NCBI RefSeq assembly: GCF_036429475.1
Contig: NZ_CP144125.1
Location: 3,303,521 to 3,367,520, forward strand
Reading direction: 5' to 3'
DNA: 64,000 nucleotides
Source: Halalkalicoccus sp. CGA53
GTDB lineage: Archaea; Halobacteriota; Halobacteria; Halobacteriales; Halalkalicoccaceae
Shown: piece after piece, positions 16,432 to 24,232 of the stretch
Layout: the number at the start of each line of letters is the position of its first letter
How positions within the stretch are numbered: position 1 is the stretch's first letter
Made by a program: the position numbers and the translations under genes
The notes under the pieces: model-generated
The model's input: the letters and a program-made list of their open reading frames with translations, nothing else
Told to the model about the DNA's origin: nothing
Databases searched by the model: none

Positions 16432-18042
16432 CTAACCGAGATACCCTAAATCAGAGAGACGTTGCTCTACATCACTGTCGTCCGTGGTGACTACATCACT
16501 CGGCTCGAATTGCGGGTATTCAACTTTCTCCGTCGGTTCAACGACAGGTAACGTGGATCCATCCATTCGCTTGGCGACCGGGAGTCCAAACGTCGCCAGA
16601 ATCGTCGGAACTACGTCGAACAGATGAGGCTCGCCAAGGGGCTTCTCTGTATCAACCCGGTCACCAGAGACCATGATCACCCCCTCTAGTTTGTGTTCCC
16701 AGGGTTCCGTCGGCCTGCCGAATATATTCCCTTTGAGATTCGCCACGAGGAAGTGTTGAAAATCGTCTGGGACGGTTACGATATCGGGTGCGTCTTCCAG
16801 ATACGGCCCGGCGAAGACATCTTCGCGGTTACAAACTCGTTCGAACACCTGATCGCCTTCCGGTGTCACCGCCTCCTCTAAAACAGATATTATCTCCTCT
16901 CTGATCTCCTCGTACTCAGAACCGGGGACAATCCCATCCGGTTCACGCCCCTCGAGATTGAGACGTACGCCCATCTCGGTTCGTGAGCGCATATAGGCGA
17001 CTGATTCGGGAAAATTCACCTGCTCGGTCCCTGCTCTAATGAGGTCGGATGGTACGATCCGCAGGACCAATTCTTCGAGACCCAGTCGATTGATCACTAG
17101 AGCGATCCGTTGGCTGGTGATACCCACTCGGGCAAGAACCTCGAACGCTTTTTCGGCGGGAGTGGACTCCGTCCGATCGCTGTACTCACCCTGTCGGAGT
17201 CGCTTTCGTGAGATGCTTTTCCACGAGGGCATCCCACCACCCGCGGCCGTCGTGACGACGTACTCCTTCTCCTTGAGGAGATCGTTCACCCTAAACTCGT
17301 GGCCGGTCATCTCACCGAGTCCGTGGTCGCTGAGAAGGATGGTCGTGTCGGGCTTACACGTCTCGATGATAGCGCCGACCTCTGAGTCTACATCGCTGTA
17401 CACGCGTCGAATCGTATCTTGCTCATCTGGGAAGTCGTGAAACACCGTGTCTGTTTGTTGGAACTGTACGAACCCGAAGTCCGGGTCGTATTCTCCGACA
17501 AGGTACTGAAACGCTGCACCTCGCATTCGAGTCAGTTCTCCGTATCCTCGTTTTCGCTCTCTCTCCGACGCACCCTGACCCATAGAAACGTTATAGATTC
17601 TGTACTCGCCGACCTCCTCGACGAGTTCGTCCCATACGCCTGTTGGATGGCACTCCGGTGCTTCTGGGGAGGTATATCCCGGGACAAGCACCCCATCAAA
17701 CTCTCGAGGAGGACCTGTAACCGGAACGTTGACGACTACACTGCTATACCCCGCATCCGACAACAGTTCCCAAACTGCGTACTCTTTTACGTGAGATCTG
17801 TTAACGACGTCCCACTCGTATCCATCGAAATGTAAGAAATCATAAACCCCGTGTTTTCCAGGATTGACACCGGTGTACATAGACGGCCACGCACTCGGCG
17901 TCCAAGGGGGAAGTTGTGATTCGAGTGGTGCTACTGCACTCCGAGACCGAAGCTCTGAAATGTTTGGTAACAACCCGTCTTCGATCATTGGATTCAGAAC
18001 GGGAGCGCAGGCACCGTCCAATCCAATTACGAGAGTTTTCAT
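16432..18042 (-). CDS. Alkaline-phosphatase-superfamily protein (type I phosphodiesterase/nucleotide pyrophosphatase)
   Basis: 536 residues from the ATG at 18042; the frame is open 18 codons further, but that part lacks family features. The start MKTLVIGLDGACAPVLNPM carries the first metal-binding Asp. PPWTPSAWPSMYTGVNPGKHG holds the nucleophile Ser/Thr region, and the other metal ligands are in ILLSDHGLGEMTGHEF (Asp-His and His). It probably hydrolyses phosphodiesters or phospho-anhydrides of glycolipid or glycan carriers; relatives occur in haloarchaeal glycosylation loci. No signal peptide or membrane segment is obvious. Confidence 0.86.
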   Translation of the reverse strand: MKTLVIGLDGACAPVLNPMIEDGLLPNISELRSRSAVAPLESQLPPWTPSAWPSMYTGVNPGKHGVYDFLHFDGYEWDVVNRSHVKEYAVWELLSDAGYSSVVVNVPVTGPPREFDGVLVPGYTSPEAPECHPTGVWDELVEEVGEYRIYNVSMGQGASERERKRGYGELTRMRGAAFQYLVGEYDPDFGFVQFQQTDTVFHDFPDEQDTIRRVYSDVDSEVGAIIETCKPDTTILLSDHGLGEMTGHEFRVNDLLKEKEYVVTTAAGGGMPSWKSISRKRLRQGEYSDRTESTPAEKAFEVLARVGITSQRIALVINRLGLEELVLRIVPSDLIRAGTEQVNFPESVAYMRSRTEMGVRLNLEGREPDGIVPGSEYEEIREEIISVLEEAVTPEGDQVFERVCNREDVFAGPYLEDAPDIVTVPDDFQHFLVANLKGNIFGRPTEPWEHKLEGVIMVSGDRVDTEKPLGEPHLFDVVPTILATFGLPVAKRMDGSTLPVVEPTEKVEYPQFEPSDVVTTDDSDVEQRLSDLGYLG

Positions 18043-18375
18043 ATCACTTTCCCTCAACAAGCCACTTCGTCTTTCAGGACGAAAAGAGTACCTCAAACGT
18101 CACTACGGGAAGTACTTGAAAAATATATGATGTGTTTCCAGTTGCCAACACGGTTGTCATAATGCATCTATTACTTCTTGCTCAGCAGTAAATACGGAGT
18201 ACGGATGTATGTGATAACCGTTCGCTACTAATGTCCGTGAAATGGGAATGTACGGACTGGACTGGGTCGGACCTTCCGATTTCTTCCAGTAATTTGCGAG
18301 CGATGAGACCACAGTACGCAGCGAAGTGTCCCGGATAGAGCCAAGACGAGTGGCTCGGTCAAATAGACGGAAAGC
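18043..18375. other. Gene-free interval between divergent genes
   Basis: A/T-rich interval upstream of the phosphodiesterase gene and of the secreted repeat protein. No convincing coding sequence is seen on either strand. Confidence 0.4.
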
Positions 18376-18385
18376 ATATAATTTG
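18376..18385 (+). promoter_or_regulatory. TATA box for the secreted repeat protein
   Basis: CATATAATTT starts 33 bases before the ATG at 18409. Confidence 0.5.
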
Positions 18386-18408
18386 CAGAGATTAATCTTG
18401 CCTTACTT

Positions 18409-19803
18409 ATGTCGTTCGATCGGGAAACAGCCGACCAACCGACCGATTCGCTCTGGATGCGCAGACGGTCGTATCTGAAGATAGCGAGCGGGAGCGTCCT
18501 CGTAGGTGCGACGGGCACCGCATCGGCAGAGGAATCCGGATACGGTGCCGGTGGCTATGGAGAGGGCGGCTACGGTGGCGACGACGAAGTCGTGGACCGG
18601 CCGCCAATGGTAGCGACCGGTCAGGCGACGGCGATCACCGAGTCCTCAGCGACCCTCATCGGGGAGGTAGAAGACCTCGGCAGCGCCGACGACGTGACCA
18701 CGGCGTTCGAGTGGCGCGAGAGCTCCGAGTCGGAGTGGAAGACGATACGGTCACAGACGCTCGATGCACCCGGGGAGTTCGACGCGGAGATCTCCGGTCT
18801 CGGCGCCGAAACGGAGTACGAGTTCCGCGCAGTCGGGAAGTCCGATCACGGGACGGATAGCGGCGAGGTTCACACCTTCGCCACCGACGAACCCGAGATC
18901 GAATCGCCGGTAGTGAAAACGGTTCGGCCGACCGGTATCGGTGAGACGTCCGCGACCCTTATCGGGGAGATAGAGGACCTCGGCACCGCGGACAGGGCGA
19001 ACGCAGCGTTCGAGTGGCGCGAGGAGGGCGAGTCCGAATGGGAGACGACGCCGTCCACGACGGCCGAGACACCGATAGCGTTCGAGGAGGAGATCTCCGG
19101 TCTCACCGCCGATATGGGGTACGAGTTCCGTGCGGTCGCCGAGACGGAGGACGGGACCGATTCGGGCGAGACGCTCTCGTTCGTCACTGACGAGCCCGAG
19201 ATCAAACCACCGGAGGTGACCACGACTCGGGCGAGCGACATTGACGACGGGTCGGCGACCCTCGGCGGTGAGGTGACGGATCTCGGCGGGGCCGACGACG
19301 TGACCACGGCGTTCGAGTGGCGCGAGGCAGGTAGCTCGGAGTGGCAGACGACCTCATCGGAGACGCTCGACGCGGCTGGAACGTTCGAGGAGGGAGTATC
19401 CGGCCTCGAGCCCGATACGGGGTACGAGTTCCGCGCGACCGCCTCCACGGACGGGGGAAGCGACGCAGGCGATGTCGTCTCGTTCGTGACGGACGAACCC
19501 GAGGCCGTGACAGAGCCCGCGATCGATCGGTTCGACGTCACCGACAGGAGCAATCCGGCCTGGTCGAGGGCGAGAGTCGAGTGGGCGGTATCGCACGAGG
19601 GAGCGGGACTGGACCGCGTCGAGACGGCGCTTCGACGACACGGATCGGTGAGGGATGCGGAATCGTCTTCGGTCGGTGGATCGACCGCCGACGGGACACA
19701 CGACCTCCGGACACGGGATGGAAGCGGCAGTTACACCGTCCGGATCACGGTCACGGACACCGACTGGAACGTGACCTCCTGGGAGAAAACGATCGATCTG
19801 TAA
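18409..19803 (+). CDS. Secreted protein with three fibronectin-III-like repeats
   Basis: 464 residues. A twin-arginine signal (RRRSYLKIASGSVLVGATG) is followed by a Gly/Tyr-rich spacer (GYGAGGYGEGGYGG). Three repeats of about 100 residues come next, at about 65-163, 166-263 and 266-363. Each has SATLxGEVxDLG near its start, TAFEWRE in the middle and YEFRAxxxTDxGxDxG at its end, the edge-strand pattern of Fn3-like sandwiches. A C-terminal domain (about 375-464) ends VTDTDWNVTSWEKTIDL. It is probably exported folded and acts at the cell surface. The repeats are similar at DNA level (period about 300 bases), so recombination between them is possible. Confidence 0.8.
   Translation: MSFDRETADQPTDSLWMRRRSYLKIASGSVLVGATGTASAEESGYGAGGYGEGGYGGDDEVVDRPPMVATGQATAITESSATLIGEVEDLGSADDVTTAFEWRESSESEWKTIRSQTLDAPGEFDAEISGLGAETEYEFRAVGKSDHGTDSGEVHTFATDEPEIESPVVKTVRPTGIGETSATLIGEIEDLGTADRANAAFEWREEGESEWETTPSTTAETPIAFEEEISGLTADMGYEFRAVAETEDGTDSGETLSFVTDEPEIKPPEVTTTRASDIDDGSATLGGEVTDLGGADDVTTAFEWREAGSSEWQTTSSETLDAAGTFEEGVSGLEPDTGYEFRATASTDGGSDAGDVVSFVTDEPEAVTEPAIDRFDVTDRSNPAWSRARVEWAVSHEGAGLDRVETALRRHGSVRDAESSSVGGSTADGTHDLRTRDGSGSYTVRITVTDTDWNVTSWEKTIDL
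18645..19499 (+). repeat. Three direct ~300-base repeats inside the Fn3-like gene
   Basis: Segments beginning near 18645, 18947 and 19250 share long identical runs, such as GCGTTCGAGTGGCGCGAG in all three. They encode the three Fn3-like domains. Confidence 0.75.
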
Positions 19804-19889
19804 GTCGCTGTACTGCGGTTCTCGGAGACGCGAGCGATCGGTTTTACGATCGAGAGCGTTCGTGAGGAGTCGAGTGGAATCGACAGAGA

Positions 19890-21314
19890 TCAATCCTCGG
19901 ACGACGCGTCGAGACTTCCACGTTCGTGCATCATCGAGGTCCCCCGGTCGACCCAGCGCTGTCTGTAGAATATCGCTCCGATGTAGAGGGTTCTGAACGC
20001 GAAATCGAGGACGACGGCGACGTACGCCGCGAGAACTCCATACCCAAGGAGAACGCCGAATACGTAGGTGAACCCGAGTAAGAAGACGAAGGTCCCGATC
20101 ATCCGGGCGACGAACGGCGTGAGCGTCTCGCTGCCGCCTCTGAGCGACCCGGCGAGGACGACGTACGCCGCGATGAACAGCGCGGCGATGGCGAACGCCT
20201 GAGCGAACGCTGTCGCGTAGCCCACCGTGACCGGATCTCGCGTGAAGACGAGGACGAACCACTCGGCGTAGAAAAAGAGCGCGGCACAGAGCCCGCCGAT
20301 AGTGAGGACGCTGAGAGCGGTCGCCGCGATGCCGTAGTAGTACGCCTCCTCGGGCTCGCCCCGCCCGAGCGACTGTCCGACGAGGACGTTCGCGGCGACG
20401 CCGTAGCCGCGGGCGAGCGGCGAGGCCACCTGCTGGTACATCCGGCGACCGATGTGGTACGCCGCGTTCACCTCGGTGCCGAACGCCAGCAGGATCGCGT
20501 TGAACGGGAACTCGGCGATCATCTCGGAGAGCCCCTCCGCGATCCGGGGCCAGCTGATGGTCACGAGCTGTTTCGCGATGACGAGCCGTCGGGGGCGAAC
20601 GTAGGTGATCTCGGAGAACGGCGTCCGGATGATCGCGAGGAAGGTCAGCGCGCCGAGCGAGTCCGAGACTGCGGTCGCCGCGGCGATGCCGACGACCCCG
20701 AGTTCGGGGATCGGTCCGAGGCCGAACGCGAGCGTGACCGTCGCGACGATGTTGAGCGCGTTCACGACGCCGTTGACGTACATCGGTGTCCGCGTGTCAC
20801 CGGTCCCCTGGATCGACCGCGCGGCGATGAAGTTGACGTGGACCGCGGGCGCCGAGAGCATGATGATCAACAGGTAGACGCTGCCGTACTCGACGACCTC
20901 CGCCATCGCCGCCTGGTCGGCGAGACCCCCGAGGACGGCGATCGCGTACTCATTGAGCAGTACTCCGAAGATTATGAACGGGATGCCGCCGAGGATCCCG
21001 AGGAGAAGCGCCTGCGTGACGGCCTGGTCGCGGTTCGCCGTCGCGTCCGCGCCCGTGTCCTGACTCGAGAGCGCGATCGCGCCGTCGCCGATGCCGATGC
21101 CGAATCGGAGGGGGAATCGGGCGTAGATGTCGGCGAGGCCGACCGCGGCGACCGCGGCGGGCGAGAAGAACCCGGCGACGATCAGGTCGGTCGTTCGCAT
21201 CAGCGTCCGCAGGACCTGTTCGGTCATCACCGGCCACGAGAGCGAGAAGACGCGCTTCCAGACGCGCCAGAACCGGTATCGTACGAGCGAGAGGAGGAGG
21301 GCGAGCACGTTCAC
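19890..21314 (-). CDS. MATE-family efflux transporter
   Basis: 474 residues with about 12 hydrophobic segments in two similar halves. The first half has the MATE pattern LSWPVMTEQVLRTLMRTTDLIVAGFF and AVGLADIYARFPL. The second half begins ITISWPRIAEGLSEMIAEFPFNAILLAFG (residues split here by a short gap) and continues into GYGVAANVLVGQSLGRGEPEEA. MATE proteins export cationic drugs or metabolites with Na+ or H+ antiport. The gene converges on the secreted repeat protein; no functional link is evident. Confidence 0.92.
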   Translation of the reverse strand: MNVLALLLSLVRYRFWRVWKRVFSLSWPVMTEQVLRTLMRTTDLIVAGFFSPAAVAAVGLADIYARFPLRFGIGIGDGAIALSSQDTGADATANRDQAVTQALLLGILGGIPFIIFGVLLNEYAIAVLGGLADQAAMAEVVEYGSVYLLIIMLSAPAVHVNFIAARSIQGTGDTRTPMYVNGVVNALNIVATVTLAFGLGPIPELGVVGIAAATAVSDSLGALTFLAIIRTPFSEITYVRPRRLVIAKQLVTISWPRIAEGLSEMIAEFPFNAILLAFGTEVNAAYHIGRRMYQQVASPLARGYGVAANVLVGQSLGRGEPEEAYYYGIAATALSVLTIGGLCAALFFYAEWFVLVFTRDPVTVGYATAFAQAFAIAALFIAAYVVLAGSLRGGSETLTPFVARMIGTFVFLLGFTYVFGVLLGYGVLAAYVAVVLDFAFRTLYIGAIFYRQRWVDRGTSMMHERGSLDASSED

Positions 21315-21479
21315 GTACGGTCCGCGACGTTCGTTAAGCGTTGAGTTTGCGGAAGCGGGTTCCGTTAGATAGAACGGCTCTGAATCGGGGTCGAACTCGA
21401 TATCGAACGAATGAGAAGGTGGGAGTGCGACCCTGTCGAGAGACAGCAGCCGGGAGAGTTTAGGAGATTACGTACCGTT

Positions 21480-21500
21480 GGCTTTGTTGAAACCCTCAGA
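21480..21500 (+). mobile_element. Possible IS5-type terminal sequence (left)
   Basis: GGCTTTGTTGAAACCCTCAG resembles the ends of haloarchaeal IS5-type elements from memory and pairs with a near-copy in inverted orientation at 22506-22526. No transposase gene is recognised between them, so this would be a decayed or non-autonomous element. Confidence 0.35.
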
Positions 21501-21778
21501 GTGTAGTAGAAATGGCGTGCTGAATAGCGAGGATTCATCAGGAGTAATAAAATAATCAGGTCGGGTAGTGGTGGGATGGGTGATCACTCTCGTCGGGCGG
21601 TGTAGGTGTTCCCGATATCATGACACCTCACTGCCCCCATTGCAATTGCCCACCACATCTCGCCCTATTCGATGTTTGCGTCAGCGAGCGCTTCGATGAG
21701 CGCGCAGACGACTTGGAAAGTAAGTGTAGTGGTAGACAATTCCGGGCGGCAGGTTTGGTTGTTCAGGCCGGTTAAGCG

Positions 21779-22231
21779 TTATTCTGCCGGCTCAACTCCG
21801 TTCACTGAGAGAAGATTGCCATTCTCGTCGAATTCGAACTCCAATGAAACCCATTCGTCTTCGTCAACCTCGTAGTACCACTGGAACGTGCCCTTGTGCT
21901 GGATTTCGCCGTGTGCCTCGGTGATCCCTAACCACGCATCGTTGAATTGGTCGGGTTCTTCATCCACGTGGTTTTCGCCGCCGATTCGGTTCGGTTCACG
22001 CTGAACGAGCGTCGTGTAGCCGTCGTTTTCGGCCGCGATGTTGTGCTGAATGCGTGCATACGGCAGGCCGTTGAGCTCGTGGAATGTAATGTCCTCGGGC
22101 TCGAGCTCGACCGGCTCAGCGACTCCGCTCAGCCAGTTGCCTCGCTCCAACCGCCGCGCCGAGACTGGATTTGCTACCAACCCGAGCGCGAAGAGGCTCC
22201 CCGTTGCCGTCATCATGGTTCTTCGTTTCAT
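21779..22231 (-). CDS. Secreted hypothetical protein
   Basis: 150 residues. The N-terminus MKRRTMMTATGSLFALGLVANPVSA has paired Arg, a hydrophobic core and a likely signal-peptidase site after VSA. The mature part is acidic and rich in Trp, Tyr and Asn, with a C-terminal Trp/Tyr/Glu segment (FQWYYEVDEDEWVSLEFEF). No family is recognised. It sits between two inverted IS-end-like sequences just upstream of the injection-system operon; a link to that system is only conjecture. An A/T-rich promoter region lies at 22262-22285. Confidence 0.6.
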   Translation of the reverse strand: MKRRTMMTATGSLFALGLVANPVSARRLERGNWLSGVAEPVELEPEDITFHELNGLPYARIQHNIAAENDGYTTLVQREPNRIGGENHVDEEPDQFNDAWLGITEAHGEIQHKGTFQWYYEVDEDEWVSLEFEFDENGNLLSVNGVEPAE

Positions 22232-22505
22232 AGTTTATTCCCGTTTCCCGATGGGAACGTTAACATTATAACTTATCTTTTATAAAAAGATTATTCATGA
22301 TCCGAATGACTGTATGTTCAGATTTCATGAATACCACGGATCACCGGAGTGTCTAAAATTCACTCCTTCGTCAGGAAGTGAGTTTTCGTCAATTCAGCCC
22401 GCTTAAACCACTCCAAACCATCGAGGGTTCGTGCGCTGAGTTATTGAATTCCTGGCGATTAAATATGCGCTCTGTAGGCAACAGACACGCTAAAACCTAT
22501 CACCG
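22232..22505. other. Gene-free A/T-rich interval
   Basis: Contains the promoter region of the secreted protein. No other supported gene. Confidence 0.4.
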
Positions 22506-22526
22506 ATGGAGGGGTTCAACAAGGCC
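22506..22526 (-). mobile_element. Possible IS5-type terminal sequence (right, inverted)
   Basis: The minus strand reads GGCCTTGTTGAACCCCTCCA and matches the 21480 copy at 16 of the first 18 positions in opposite orientation. A boundary of about 1.05 kb is implied, 300 bases upstream of the injection-system genes. Confidence 0.35.
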
Positions 22527-22832
22527 GTACCGTTCGAATAGTCTGTAATTCAGGTCGAAGGTCGGTAGTACCGACCGTAGAGTACGATCGTATCTAGAAA
22601 TATTATATCTGTCATAAGAAGTGACGTGAACGGATGCTATAGCAGCCATCCATCTCGTACCAGTATGAGAAACACGGTGCCGTCGAGGCCGTATCACTTC
22701 CCCAGAAGAACCCCATTATCCGGAGTGGATTGAATTAATAGAAAGCTATTTGACCCGAGCCAGGGATTCTCTTGCAGGCAGATCTACGTCGATTCTGCTG
22801 GGGCCGAACGGCTCGGACAGGGAGACGATACC
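22527..22832. other. Upstream region of the injection-system operon
   Basis: No gene is supported. An A/T-rich GAATTAATAG at about 22731 is a candidate TATA element for the first injection-system gene, roughly 95 bases before its GTG. Confidence 0.35.
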
Positions 22833-23447
22833 GTGGACGAATTCAATCCGATCGGGGACGTGGGACGTACCCTCAGATCCCTCCTCCACGATGGGATGGA
22901 AAGCTGGTCCGTCGACGAGCACCAGATCGCTCTGGTGTCCCCCGATCGATTCGACCCGGACGAGGTCGGGTTATCACTACACCTCTATCACCTCGAGGAG
23001 AACGCGCATCTGGCGAACGATCCACCGGCCGTTGCCGACGCTGATCGGCCGGGAGGCTCTCCCCTCATTCTCCAGTTGTACTACCTTCTAACGGCACATC
23101 CACCGGACGGAGAGGCGATCGATACGTCCGATACCCTCGAACAGCATCGCATTTTGAGCAAGGCGATCCAGACCTTCCGGGAGCGGTCGATCGTCGGTGG
23201 ACCCAACCTCAAAGGCTCACTCGCGGGGGGCGACCCCCTCCACATCACGATCGATACGGAGGCGACCGATCACGTCCTGGACGTCTGGAGTAGCTTTCAG
23301 GACACGCCGTATCTCCCGTCCGTCTCGTACGTGGTGACACCGGTGGTCATCGAGACTGCGGGCGAAGCGGCCGCACCACGTGTCGTCGAGTCCAGAATGG
23401 AGTACGTCGACAAACGAGCCGAACCGTCGTCGAGGACGACCCGATGA
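22833..23447 (+). CDS. eCIS tail terminator/sheath-stabilising protein (Pvc16/Afp16-like, DUF4255)
   Basis: 204 residues, GTG start. The family pattern is an N-terminal helix (NPIGDVGRTLRSLL), then ALVSPDRFDPDEVGLSLHLYHLEEN. A LILQLYYLLTAHP strand-helix unit is followed by HRILSKAIQTFRERSIV, and LTAHP plus SVSYVVTPVVIE complete the Pvc16 fold. The family caps the distal end of the tube and sheath and fixes tail length. First gene of the cluster; its stop overlaps the next start (ATGA), so the two are coupled. No better upstream start is seen in frame. Confidence 0.87.
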   Translation: MDEFNPIGDVGRTLRSLLHDGMESWSVDEHQIALVSPDRFDPDEVGLSLHLYHLEENAHLANDPPAVADADRPGGSPLILQLYYLLTAHPPDGEAIDTSDTLEQHRILSKAIQTFRERSIVGGPNLKGSLAGGDPLHITIDTEATDHVLDVWSSFQDTPYLPSVSYVVTPVVIETAGEAAAPRVVESRMEYVDKRAEPSSRTTR

Positions 23448-24118
23448 GCCAGCCCGAACGGGTCGAACTCGGGACGACGCGTACGACGCTGTCGGTCGCC
23501 ATCGGGTTGGAGGACGCGTTCACGGGTCGACAGCCACGTGGTCCGCGCGTCCGGCTCGGCGACCGCCCCGAGACGTTCACCCGCACGCCGAGCGGCTATT
23601 ACGTCCTGACAGACCTGCCCGAGGACGCCGCCCCGATTACCGTCTCTGTCGACGGCACCCCTGACTACCTCCCGGAGCAGTTCACGATCGAGTCGCCGGA
23701 CCTCGATTCGCCGCCCGTGATCGAAACGATCGAGCTGGTTCCGTCGCCGGCGTACCGATTCCCGGCCAACGCGACGCTCGTGCGCGGTTCGATAACGGAA
23801 GGGACCGACGCCAGTCCCCTTTCCGACGTGACCCTGAAGATCGAGGGAACGGACGATGAGGGGCCGGATGCGCCGGCGTTTCGGGCACGTGGCCGAAGCG
23901 ACGAACGGGGTGAGTACGTCCTGTTCATCACCGGGATCACGGCCGACGACGTGATCGAGTCGTACGACGACGAAAACGGAGAATCCGATGGTCGGGTGGT
24001 CCACGTCGCCGAGGAGAAACCGACAGTGCGGGCCGTTCATCCGGACACCGGGCAGGTGATCGAAGAATCGATCGCCGTACCCGTAGGCGGCACCACCCGT
24101 CTGGATCTCGCGTTCTGA
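23444..24118 (+). CDS. eCIS accessory protein with carboxypeptidase-regulatory-like beta domains
   Basis: 224 residues. Two beta-sandwich-like segments are seen. The first, at about 12-105, has TLSVAIGLEDAFTG, GYYVLTDLPEDAAPITVSV and VIETIELVPSPAYRFP. The second, at about 108-224, has TLVRGSITEGTDASPLSDVTLKIEG and DERGEYVLFITGITADDV, typical of the carboxypeptidase regulatory-like (CarboxypepD_reg) fold. Proteins of this kind accompany Pvc16 genes in several eCIS loci as structural accessories, probably at the tail cap or surface. The precise role is inferred from position. It overlaps the upstream gene by 4 bases. Confidence 0.68.
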   Translation: MSQPERVELGTTRTTLSVAIGLEDAFTGRQPRGPRVRLGDRPETFTRTPSGYYVLTDLPEDAAPITVSVDGTPDYLPEQFTIESPDLDSPPVIETIELVPSPAYRFPANATLVRGSITEGTDASPLSDVTLKIEGTDDEGPDAPAFRARGRSDERGEYVLFITGITADDVIESYDDENGESDGRVVHVAEEKPTVRAVHPDTGQVIEESIAVPVGGTTRLDLAF

Positions 24119-24158
24119 GGCAAGCGACGGTTTCGAGAGGGGCCGGGTCGCCGATAAG

Positions 24159-24165
24159 TTTAATA
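24159..24165 (+). promoter_or_regulatory. TATA-like box for the sheath-tube-ATPase genes
   Basis: TTTAATA lies in an A/T-rich island within the 114-base gap before the sheath gene, 68 bases before its ATG. It would give a leader of about 45 bases. A 14-codon frame (24196-24240) overlaps the sheath start in another frame and could be translated from such a leader, but this may be chance. Confidence 0.4.
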
Positions 24166-24232
24166 CTGGCATAGATTGTCATAGTACTGAGTCTCATGAA
24201 GCGACCACACCCCACCCAGACCGCGGTGTCGC

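Noticed and set aside
20454-21344. 296-codon open frame on the plus strand
   Set aside because: Antisense to the MATE transporter; no hydrophobic or domain pattern of its own.
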